A stretch of DNA of 11,508 nucleotides from an uncultured Porphyromonadaceae bacterium (GTDB taxonomy: Bacteria; Bacteroidota; Bacteroidia; Bacteroidales; Muribaculaceae). The notes beneath the pieces are model-generated. The model saw only the letters and a list, made by a program, of their open reading frames with translations. It made no database searches and was not told the origin of the DNA. The stretch covers positions 1 through 11,508 of the forward strand of contig CAMWRB010000019.1 in NCBI GenBank assembly GCA_947176545.1. The letters run 5' to 3'. Positions 1 through 6,120 of this stretch are shown here, in pieces (position 1 is the stretch's first letter; each line of letters begins with the position of its first letter). A program made the translations under genes and the position numbers.

Positions 1-268
1 CAATGGCCTCACCCTCGCGGTCTTCATCGGAAGCGAGCCATACCATATCGGCTTCCTTGGCGGCCTTTTTGAGTTTGCGCACCAGTTCCTTCTTGTCAGC
101 CGGGATTTCATAATTGACATCAAACTCCTGACCCGGTACGATGTCCAGTTCTTTCTTGCTTAAATCGCGAATATGTCCGTAGCTTGATAGGACCTTGTAG
201 TCCTTGCCAAGAAACTTCTCGATGGTTTTGGCCTTGGCGGGTGACTCGACGATGACTAAATTCTTCAT
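1..268 (-). CDS. topA: DNA topoisomerase I, N-terminal part (cut by window edge)
   Basis: Type IA topoisomerase that relaxes negatively supercoiled DNA through a transient 5'-phosphotyrosine break. Only the first 89 codons are visible; the gene continues beyond position 1. The fragment is the start of the TOPRIM domain. It opens with MKNLVIVESPAKAKTIEKFL, where Glu8 is the expected metal/acid residue, continues with SSYGHIRDL, and carries the DxDxE motif (D81, D83, E85) in LASDEDREGEAI. The active-site Tyr and zinc fingers lie outside the window. The ATG at 266-268 fits the family N-terminus exactly. It begins 52 bp after the gyrB stop, in the same direction and with no obvious promoter between, so co-transcription with gyrB is likely. 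Identification is secure; length and completeness cannot be judged. Confidence 0.96.
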   Translation of the reverse strand, partial: MKNLVIVESPAKAKTIEKFLGKDYKVLSSYGHIRDLSKKELDIVPGQEFDVNYEIPADKKELVRKLKKAAKEADMVWLASDEDREGEAI

Positions 269-285
269 CAGCGTAGCGTGTTGGT

Positions 286-302
286 CTATTAGGTGTTAAT
301 AG
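286..302. repeat. Perfect 6-bp inverted repeat between gyrB and topA
   Basis: CTATTA at 286-291 and TAATAG at 297-302 are exact inverted copies around a 5-base loop. They lie 18 bases before the topA start and 15 bases after the gyrB stop. It could be a small hairpin in the gyrB-topA transcript or a protein-binding dyad. The AT-rich stem has no following U-run, so it is not a convincing terminator. Confidence 0.5.
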
Positions 303-320
303 GCGTATCTCTCCGTGTTA

Positions 321-2285
321 TCAGGCGTCGATATTGGCATATGTGGCGTGCGTCTCGATAAATTCGCGTCGCGGTGCGACCTCGTCACCCATCAGGACGG
401 AGAATGTATGGTCAGCCTCGGCGGCGTTGAGGAGTGTCACCTGCTTGAGCATACGGTTTTCGGGGTCCATTGTGGTTTCCCAGAGCTGAGTGGGGTTCAT
501 CTCACCGAGACCTTTGTATCGCTGGAGCACCATCTTGTTGCGGTCGCCGTCGCAGTGAGTGTCGACAAAGCGTTGCACCTGCATCTCATCCCAAGCATAC
601 TCCTCGGTCTTGTTCTTACCCTTCGTGGAGCATTTGTAGAGAGGGGGTGTGGCGATATACAGGTAACCGTTCTCGATGATGGGGCGTATCTGGCGGAAGA
701 AGAATGTCATCAGTAGTGTGGCGATATGCGCACCGTCCACGTCCGCATCGGTCATGATGATTATCTTGTGATAACGGAGCTTGGAGAGGTTTGCCTCCTT
801 GGAGTCTTCCTCAGTGCCGATGGTTACGCCGAGAGCCTTGAATATATTGACAATCTCCTGACTCTCGTAGATTTTATGGTCCATAGCCTTCTCGACGTTG
901 AGGATTTTACCGCGCAGGGGGAGTATGGCCTGATAGTTGGGGTTGCGTCCCTGTTTGGCCGAACCGCCTGCAGAGTCACCCTCGACGAGGAAAATCTCGC
1001 ACTCCTCGGCATCGCGGCTCTTGCAGTCGGCGAGCTTGCCCGGGAGGCCGGCGCCGGCGAGAGGAGACTTGCGCTGCACCTTGAGGCGGGCCGACTGGGC
1101 GGCATGACGGGCTGTAGCAGCCAGCACGACCTTGTCGACGATGGCGCGTGCCTGCTTGGGGTTCTCCTCCAGATAGTATTTGAGGGCTTCGCTGACGGCT
1201 GTCTGTACCACGCCGGAGACCTCATTGTTGCCGAGCTTGGTCTTGGTCTGACCCTCGAACTGCGGCTCGGCGACCTTGACGGAGACCACGGCGGTCAGAC
1301 CGTCGCGGAAGTCATCCTTGGAGAGTTCGATTTTGAGCTTGTCGAGCAGGTGGTTGTCCTCGGCATACTTCTTGAGGGTCGTGGTCAGGCCGCGACGGAA
1401 GCCGGTGAGGTGTGTACCCCCCTCGATGGTGTTGATATTATTGACGTATGAGAAGATATTCTCGTTGAAAGAGGTGTTGTATGTCATCGCGACCTCGACG
1501 GGGACACCGTTACGTTCGGTGTTGATATGGATGACATCCTGTATGAGGGGTTCCTTGCCCTGGTCTATATATTTGACAAACTCCTTGAGTCCCTCCCTGG
1601 AGAAGAAAATGTGAGTCTTGGCGACACCGTTCTCGTCGCGCACGCGCTCGTCGGTGAGTTGCAGGCGTATGCCGGCGTTGAGGTATGCGAGGTCGCGCAG
1701 GCGGTTGGCGAGAGTGTCGTAGTCGTATATGGTCTCTGTGAAGATAGAGGCGTCGGGGTGGAAAATGATGGTTGTTCCGGTATGGTCGGACTCACCGATG
1801 ACGGTCATCTCGTTGGTGGGCTTGCCACAGGAGTATTCCTGCATGTAAATCTTGCCGTTGCGGTGGATTTCGGCACGGAGATAGTCGGAGAGCGCGTTCA
1901 CGCAGCTGACGCCGACACCGTGCAGGCCGCCGGAAACCTTGTATGAACCCTTGTCAAACTTACCGCCGGCGTGGAGGACGGTGAGCACGACTTCGAGTGC
2001 GGGCTTGTGCATCTTCTCGTGCATGTCGACCGGGATACCGCGGCCGTTGTCGGTGACGCGTATGGAGTTGTCTTCGAGGATAGTGACCTGAATATCGTTG
2101 GCATATCCGGCGAGGGCTTCGTCGATTGAGTTGTCGACCACCTCATATACGAGGTGATGGAGTCCGCGGCCGGAGATGTCGCCTATGTACATGGCCGGGC
2201 GTTTTCTGACGGCCTCAAGGCCTTCCAATACCTGGATATTATCAGCTTGATACTGTTTATTTAAATTCTCTTGATTCATAGTCAT
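321..2285 (-). CDS. gyrB: DNA gyrase subunit B
   Basis: ATPase subunit of DNA gyrase, which with GyrA introduces negative supercoils using ATP. The 654 residues match the short GyrB form without the roughly 170-residue insertion of E. coli GyrB. The GHKL ATPase domain shows RKRPAMYIGD (28-36), EVVDN (48-52, catalytic Glu48 and Mg-binding Asn52), DNGRGIP (79-85) and GGLHGVGVS (119-127). The transducer domain ends near 400. The TOPRIM domain carries EGDSAGG (435-441) and DADVDG (513-518), and the tail has QRYKGLGEMNPTQLW (588-602). ParE is the main alternative, but the ANIDA ending and the GLGEMNP block fit GyrB better. The start is ATG at 2285 or ATG at 2279 two codons later; the sequence does not decide. 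The TGA stop is followed directly by TAA, giving tandem stops. No gyrA or recF is nearby; topA follows instead. Confidence 0.97.
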   Translation of the reverse strand: MTMNQENLNKQYQADNIQVLEGLEAVRKRPAMYIGDISGRGLHHLVYEVVDNSIDEALAGYANDIQVTILEDNSIRVTDNGRGIPVDMHEKMHKPALEVVLTVLHAGGKFDKGSYKVSGGLHGVGVSCVNALSDYLRAEIHRNGKIYMQEYSCGKPTNEMTVIGESDHTGTTIIFHPDASIFTETIYDYDTLANRLRDLAYLNAGIRLQLTDERVRDENGVAKTHIFFSREGLKEFVKYIDQGKEPLIQDVIHINTERNGVPVEVAMTYNTSFNENIFSYVNNINTIEGGTHLTGFRRGLTTTLKKYAEDNHLLDKLKIELSKDDFRDGLTAVVSVKVAEPQFEGQTKTKLGNNEVSGVVQTAVSEALKYYLEENPKQARAIVDKVVLAATARHAAQSARLKVQRKSPLAGAGLPGKLADCKSRDAEECEIFLVEGDSAGGSAKQGRNPNYQAILPLRGKILNVEKAMDHKIYESQEIVNIFKALGVTIGTEEDSKEANLSKLRYHKIIIMTDADVDGAHIATLLMTFFFRQIRPIIENGYLYIATPPLYKCSTKGKNKTEEYAWDEMQVQRFVDTHCDGDRNKMVLQRYKGLGEMNPTQLWETTMDPENRMLKQVTLLNAAEADHTFSVLMGDEVAPRREFIETHATYANIDA

Positions 2286-2373
2286 TTTCAGTGATTAATC
2301 CCTGTAGATTACGAGTGAAAGCCGACCACGTGCGACATGTAATGCCGGCTAAAGGCCGCAGGAACGGGCAGAG

Positions 2374-2389
2374 TGTACGTTCGGGTACA
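2374..2389 (-). other. Small dyad in the gyrB 5' leader
   Basis: TGTAC (2374-2378) and GTACA (2385-2389) form a 5-bp inverted repeat around a 6-base loop, just after the predicted gyrB transcription start. It could form a weak leader hairpin or be an operator half-site pair. It may also be chance. Confidence 0.3.
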
Positions 2390-2398
2390 GTCCACCTG

Positions 2399-2406
2399 CA
2401 AAGATA
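2399..2406 (-). promoter_or_regulatory. Candidate gyrB promoter, -7 element
   Basis: Read on the minus strand this is TATCTTTG, matching the Bacteroidota -7 consensus TAnnTTTG. It sits in the 161-bp gap between the glycosyltransferase and gyrB. No good TTG-type -33 element is visible 19-21 bases upstream, so the promoter is supported by one half only. It would give a leader of about 105-110 nt before the gyrB ATG. Confidence 0.6.
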
Positions 2407-2446
2407 GTGATTTTTTATCGGTTTAGAGCCGGATAAAAGAGTTTTT

Positions 2447-3769
2447 TTATATTAATGTGTCTGATTGGCCTCTCTCAACCGGAAAATGTGTCTGATTGAG
2501 GTCGTTTTTCTCTGCGAGCAACTCCAAATAACGGCGTGCGATGTTCTGAGATGAAAATTTCGTGATGACGCTCTGTCTCATACGGCCGATAATGTGAGTG
2601 TCTTCGACGCGCAGGGTGCGGTATGCCCATGCGATACCGTCGGCTATTTCCGCAGTGTCATAGGGTGTGGCTATATAACCGGTGGAGAGGTGGTCGACGA
2701 TGTCTCTCTGTCCGCCGCTGTCGAAAGCGACGGGTATGCAGCCGTATGCCTGACCCTCGACCAGTGTGCCGGGGAGCGTCTCGTAGTAGGATGTGGAGAG
2801 CACGACATCAGCCGCGGCATAAATCCCCGGTATGGCGTCTGTAGAGACCCTGCCGAGGTGTCTTGAATCGATAGGTATGCGGTCGAGCAGCTCCGGCTGA
2901 CGTATGTCACCGAATGTCGTCAGGCGTGTGCGTGCCGCGATGTCAGGATGTCTCTCTTTCAGACTCCGGAATGATTCAATCAGGAGTTCAAACCCCTTGA
3001 CGGGGTCGTCGAGGCGAGCCGCCCCGAAGATTAGGTCAAGTTGTCCGGGATTAAAGGGTCGGCGCGTGGGTGTCTCCTCTACCGGAAAGGCATTGCCGAT
3101 GACACGTACATCCTGAGATGATAGCAGAGAACTTTCTTTGGCCAGACGTCCGAGCCACCGGCTGACGGCCACGAAGGTAATGGACTGAGAGCCATAGAGT
3201 GCGGCCTTTCGACGGTGAGTGCGTGCCGAGATGTCGTCCGCTCCCGCCGGTGAGCCGAAAATCTTCGTGAAAGGAGTCCGGGCCTGTCCGAGCAACGGAC
3301 AGTCGCCGCATCTGCCGCGGTAACGCCGGCAGTCGCCTGCATGATGACAGATACCGGTCAGACACCACATGTCGTGCATGGTCCAGATGACCGGTCGTCC
3401 GAGCGCGCAGATGCCGTCGATGTCATCGAGCGAGAGGAATCCCTGATTGACCCAGTTGAGGAAGATAGCGTCGGCTTCGCGCACCATCGGGTGACGGCTC
3501 AGGTCGAGTCCGCAATAACCGGTGTCTGCTTTGAAGAGGATAGAGCGGTCGAAACCGGTCTCGGCAAATATGCGAAGACGTTCGGCCATGAAGCTGCTTT
3601 TGATGCGGAGCGGCGAGGCTGCTTGAGTGACGTATGGGGAGTCAGTGAGTTTTTCGGCCACCAGCATACGTGCGTCAATGCCGAGTGAGCGCAGTCCCTC
3701 CATGAGCCGGAAGGTGACCACGGCCGCTCCTCCGCGCGCATCGGATTTATTTATCAGTACTATCTTCAT
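2447..3769 (-). CDS. GT4-type glycosyltransferase with a Cys-rich motif
   Basis: Probable GT-B fold retaining glycosyltransferase of family 4 (RfaB/WcaC-like), 440 residues, likely cytoplasmic and using a nucleotide sugar to extend an envelope polysaccharide. Donor and acceptor are unknown. The N-terminus MKIVLINKSDARGGAAVVTF has the glycine-rich loop and acceptor side typical of these enzymes. The C-terminal donor half has DPVKGFELL (255-263), the E-x7-E pair Glu330/Glu338 in YYETLPGTLVE, and GCIPVAFDSGG (343-353). Between them lies HDMWCLTGICHHAGDC (132-147) followed by CGDCP (154-158), a Cys/His cluster that I recall from related Bacteroidota and cyanobacterial transferases. There is no signal peptide or clear membrane segment. 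It stands between folA and gyrB with no sugar-gene neighbours, so no locus context gives its substrate. Family assignment is good; the specific role is unknown. Confidence 0.85.
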   Translation of the reverse strand: MKIVLINKSDARGGAAVVTFRLMEGLRSLGIDARMLVAEKLTDSPYVTQAASPLRIKSSFMAERLRIFAETGFDRSILFKADTGYCGLDLSRHPMVREADAIFLNWVNQGFLSLDDIDGICALGRPVIWTMHDMWCLTGICHHAGDCRRYRGRCGDCPLLGQARTPFTKIFGSPAGADDISARTHRRKAALYGSQSITFVAVSRWLGRLAKESSLLSSQDVRVIGNAFPVEETPTRRPFNPGQLDLIFGAARLDDPVKGFELLIESFRSLKERHPDIAARTRLTTFGDIRQPELLDRIPIDSRHLGRVSTDAIPGIYAAADVVLSTSYYETLPGTLVEGQAYGCIPVAFDSGGQRDIVDHLSTGYIATPYDTAEIADGIAWAYRTLRVEDTHIIGRMRQSVITKFSSQNIARRYLELLAEKNDLNQTHFPVERGQSDTLI

Positions 3770-3779
3770 CGGCGCAGCT

Positions 3780-3834
3780 CTATCTTTTGCTATCTTTTCT
3801 TCCTGTCTATTTCTTACTGTCTTTTCTATCTTTT
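3780..3834. repeat. Imperfect 9-10 bp direct repeats in the folA-glycosyltransferase gap
   Basis: CTATCTTTT occurs exactly at 3780-3788, 3790-3798 and 3826-3834. CTGTCTTTT lies at 3817-3825 and a looser CTGTCTATT at 3803-3811. The tract is nearly pure pyrimidine on the plus strand, so the transcript has a purine-rich leader ending about 11 bases before the glycosyltransferase ATG. It occupies most of the 97-bp gap. I see no promoter in it. It could affect translation start or simply be a slippage-prone repeat. Confidence 0.75.
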
Positions 3835-3866
3835 CCCCTGTGATACGGCTGGCGAAGAACCGGCTG

Positions 3867-4370
3867 TTATTTTCGTGTCAGGGTCACGAACCTGTATGTG
3901 AGGTCATTGTGGCTCATCGCAGGTCGTAACCGGCTTTCGTCGGTTTCGCTCCATTCAGCCGGGTCAATCTCCGGGAACCGGGTATCAGCATCCTCTACTG
4001 TGCTGTCTATCCGGGTGAGTTCGAGAGTATCGGCGTGAGAGATGGCTTCGGCATAGACACTGCCTCCGCCGATGATGAAGACCTTGTCGCTGTCGGCCGT
4101 TTTGACGGCCGCGCTCAGTGAGGGAGCTATAAGGGCTCCGGGGGCGTCATAAGCGGGGTTGGAGGTGATGACGATGTTCTGACGGCCGGGGAGGGGACGT
4201 TTGGGGAGTGACTCCCAGGTCTTGCGGCCCATAATGACGGGAGCGCCGAGAGTAAGCTCCTTGAAGTGGCGGAGGTCGGCGGGGAGATGCCAGAGGAGGT
4301 CGCCGCGGCGGCCAATGGCTCCGTCAGCGGCTATGGCGGCTATCAGGGTCAGGGTCTTGTCGTTAAGCAT
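3867..4370 (-). CDS. folA: Dihydrofolate reductase
   Basis: Reduces dihydrofolate to tetrahydrofolate with NADPH in the cytoplasm, restoring the cofactor oxidised by ThyA; it is the family of trimethoprim targets. The 167 residues are a normal chromosomal length. Visible motifs are the opening LTLIAAIAADGAIGRRGDLL, the M20-loop/active-site block WHLPADLRHF (27-36) with Asp32 as the expected proton-relay acid, VIMGRKTWESLP (45-56) with the NADPH-binding GRKTW, and FIIGGGSVY (98-106). The Pro-Trp pair found before the LP motif in E. coli is Leu26-Trp27 here. The ATG at 4368-4370 gives the expected N-terminus; an in-frame stop at 4401-4403 rules out much extension. It follows thyA across a 98-bp gap holding a threefold 18-bp repeat and no recognisable promoter, so it is probably read from the upstream chain. 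Confidence 0.97.
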   Translation of the reverse strand: MLNDKTLTLIAAIAADGAIGRRGDLLWHLPADLRHFKELTLGAPVIMGRKTWESLPKRPLPGRQNIVITSNPAYDAPGALIAPSLSAAVKTADSDKVFIIGGGSVYAEAISHADTLELTRIDSTVEDADTRFPEIDPAEWSETDESRLRPAMSHNDLTYRFVTLTRK

Positions 4371-4388
4371 ATACTTCTTTTTTCTTTC

Positions 4389-4400
4389 GGGCTGAAGCCC
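4389..4400 (-). other. Small hairpin ahead of folA
   Basis: GGGCT and AGCCC form a 5-bp stem around a 2-base loop (or GGGC/GCCC with a 4-base loop), 18 bases before the folA start. It is followed on the transcript by an A/G-rich stretch that could serve as a weak ribosome-binding region. With no U-run it is not a terminator. Confidence 0.35.
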
Positions 4401-4411
4401 TCACACACTGC

Positions 4412-4464
4412 TATATCGGTTATCAGGGTTATATCGGTTATCAGGGTTATATCGGTTATCAGGT
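4412..4464. repeat. Threefold 18-bp tandem repeat between thyA and folA
   Basis: The unit TATATCGGTTATCAGGGT is exact at 4412-4429 and 4430-4447. A third copy at 4448-4464 lacks one G of the GGG run and then passes into a T-run that reaches the thyA stop codon. Each unit divides into two related 9-mers (TTATATCGG and TTATCAGGG). The array fills over half of the 98-bp gap. It is not in frame with folA, as a stop at 4401-4403 intervenes. Confidence 0.92.
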
Positions 4465-4468
4465 TTTT

Positions 4469-5263
4469 TTAGACGGAGACTTGGGCTTTGATGGGGGGAT
4501 GGGGGTCGTAGCCCTCGAGGCGGAAGTCGTCGTATTGGAAGTCGAAGATGTCGCGGACGGCTGGGTTGATGCGCATGGTCGGGAGGGGGCGGGGAGCACG
4601 GGTCAGCTGCTCGCGGAGTTGGTCGAGATGGTCGTTGTAGATGTGGACGTCGCCGAAGGTGTGTATGAAGTCACCCGGTCGGTAGCCGCACACCTGTGCC
4701 ACCATCATGGTGAGCAGGGCATAGCTCGCGATGTTGAAAGGGACACCGAGGAATGTGTCGGCACTGCGCTGATAGAGCTGGCAGGAGAGTTTGCCGTCGG
4801 AGACATAAAACTGGAAGAAAGCGTGACAGGGAGGGAGATTCATGTTGCCGAGGTCAGCGACATTCCATGCGCTGACAATGATGCGTCGTGAGTCGGGGTT
4901 TTCCTTCAGGGTCTGAATGACTTCTTTAATCTGGTCTATATGTCCGCCGTTATAGTCGGGCCATGAGCGCCATTGGTAGCCGTATATGTGTCCTAAATTG
5001 CCGTCGGCGTCGGCCCATTCGTTCCATATTCTGACTCCGTGTTCCTGCAGGTATCTGACGTTTGTGTCACCTTTGAGAAACCAGAGGAGTTCGTAGATGA
5101 TACTCTTGAGGTGTACGCGCTTGGTGGTGAGCAGGGGGAACCCCTGCGAGAGGTCGAAACGCATCTGATAGCCGAATGTGGAGATGGTTCCTGTGCCGGT
5201 ACGGTCGCTTTTGGGGTGTCCGTCGGCAAGTATATGTCGTACGAGGTCGAGGTATTGCTTCAT
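4469..5263 (-). CDS. thyA: Thymidylate synthase
   Basis: Converts dUMP and 5,10-methylene-tetrahydrofolate to dTMP and dihydrofolate, supplying DNA precursors. It has 264 residues, the same length as E. coli ThyA, and the numbering aligns. Arg21 lies in SDRTGTGT, Arg126/Arg127 in [11 protein letters not shown], and the nucleophile Cys146 in [13 protein letters not shown]. The folate/dUMP-binding block is [13 protein letters not shown], and HTFGDVHIY carries the late His/Tyr substrate contacts. The last residues KAQVSV resemble the usual KAPVAV C-terminus. The ATG at 5261-5263 overlaps the TGA of the upstream ferredoxin gene by 4 bp (ATGA), suggesting translational coupling. Downstream lies folA, the enzyme that recycles its dihydrofolate product. 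No key residue is missing. Confidence 0.98.
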   Translation of the reverse strand: MKQYLDLVRHILADGHPKSDRTGTGTISTFGYQMRFDLSQGFPLLTTKRVHLKSIIYELLWFLKGDTNVRYLQEHGVRIWNEWADADGNLGHIYGYQWRSWPDYNGGHIDQIKEVIQTLKENPDSRRIIVSAWNVADLGNMNLPPCHAFFQFYVSDGKLSCQLYQRSADTFLGVPFNIASYALLTMMVAQVCGYRPGDFIHTFGDVHIYNDHLDQLREQLTRAPRPLPTMRINPAVRDIFDFQYDDFRLEGYDPHPPIKAQVSV

Positions 5264-6120
5264 GTGTTGAATTGTTTGCGCCGTTGCATCAGCGGGGTGC
5301 GACGGCGGTTGTGGTTAATCTGGTAGCGTATGGCGTCGTTGGGACATACCTTCAGGCAGTTGAAACACCTTATGCAGCGGGAGTCATCGACATGGCGTGA
5401 CAGGACCTTGACGCACTGGGCCGGACAGATGTCCTCACACTTCATGCAGTTGATACACTTGTCGGGATTAATCTCGATATGATAGAGGGAGTATTGCGTT
5501 ATGGCTCCGAGAGCGGTCCCGATGGGACATATCTTGTTGCAGAACCATCGGCCGCGTATGAGAGCCATCAGTATGACGACGAGAAGTATCAGGGCTGATA
5601 TGATACATCCGATGAGTGCACCGTCGGCCAGAGAGATAAATATGCCGGAATGCGCCCAGGTGTCGGCGACGGCTGCGTGACGCTCCAACCCGGCGACGGA
5701 CTGCAGCAGTCGCCAGGGTTCGAGTATCCAGGCTACACTGAAGACGCCGAGCAGCAGGCTTGCGGCATACAGGGTGAGAAAAGTCCAGCGTCCGCGTGAG
5801 GGGGGAACGAATTGATACGGCCGTGTCAGTGAGCGGTTCTTACGGCTCAGACGCGCGAGGTATCTGCGGCTCCATATAGCGAGGTCCTGAAGCGAGCCGA
5901 CCGGGCATACAGTGGAGCAGTAGAGGCGTCCGAACACAAAAGTTGCCACGAGCCAAAAGGCCGTGGCACCAATTGTGGCAGCTAACGTTGAGGGTATAAT
6001 CTGTGATTTGACCGAGATAATAGCCAAAGGATTGACATCGGGTCCTATGAAGAGCCACGCGAGCGACGCAACCAGAAAGATGGTCGACAGGAAAATCCTT
6101 ATGGTCTTGAGGTCATTCAA
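5260..6120 (-). CDS. NapH-like 4Fe-4S membrane protein
   Basis: Probable membrane-bound electron-transfer protein of 286 residues; partner unknown. About four membrane segments are visible (roughly 8-26, 44-64, 113-133, 165-188). After segments two and four come paired motifs [12 protein letters not shown] (64-75; Cys68, Cys72) and [12 protein letters not shown] (190-201; Cys194, Cys198), a layout known from NapH, NosR and CcoG-type proteins. Two classical 4Fe-4S sites follow: Cys222/225/228/232 and Cys249/252/255/259. The basic C-terminus ([13 protein letters not shown]) is likely cytoplasmic. The start is TTG at 6118-6120, overlapping the yidC stop as TTGA; the nearby ATG at 6114-6116 is out of frame, so TTG is preferred. 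Its end overlaps thyA by 4 bp. No nap, nos or cytochrome oxidase genes are visible, so its role is open; lying between yidC and thyA is not informative. Confidence 0.85.
   Translation of the reverse strand: MNDLKTIRIFLSTIFLVASLAWLFIGPDVNPLAIISVKSQIIPSTLAATIGATAFWLVATFVFGRLYCSTVCPVGSLQDLAIWSRRYLARLSRKNRSLTRPYQFVPPSRGRWTFLTLYAASLLLGVFSVAWILEPWRLLQSVAGLERHAAVADTWAHSGIFISLADGALIGCIISALILLVVILMALIRGRWFCNKICPIGTALGAITQYSLYHIEINPDKCINCMKCEDICPAQCVKVLSRHVDDSRCIRCFNCLKVCPNDAIRYQINHNRRRTPLMQRRKQFNT

Noticed and set aside
726..1451. 241-residue open frame on the plus strand within gyrB
   Set aside because: It is antisense to a full, motif-rich gyrB and follows from its codon bias; no recognisable domain or promoter supports it.
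321..2285. ParE (topoisomerase IV subunit B) instead of GyrB
   Set aside because: The GyrB-like C-terminal block and ANIDA ending, and close agreement with GyrB across the ATPase domain, favour gyrB; no parC is adjacent.
2411..2436. Terminator of the glycosyltransferase gene
   Set aside because: TATCCGG and CCGATA can pair with a bulge, but minus-strand RNA has A-runs rather than a U-run after the stem.
4412..4464. CRISPR array
   Set aside because: The units are head to tail without spacers, only 18 bp long, and no cas gene is present.
4371..4468. Folate (THF) riboswitch before folA
   Set aside because: The gap is too short and repeat-filled, and I see no multi-stem conserved core; only a 5-bp hairpin is present.
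4266..4472. Plus-strand frame encoding a repeated SVIRVI peptide
   Set aside because: The peptide repeat only reflects the 18-bp DNA repeat read in a multiple of three. The frame is antisense to folA and has no other support.
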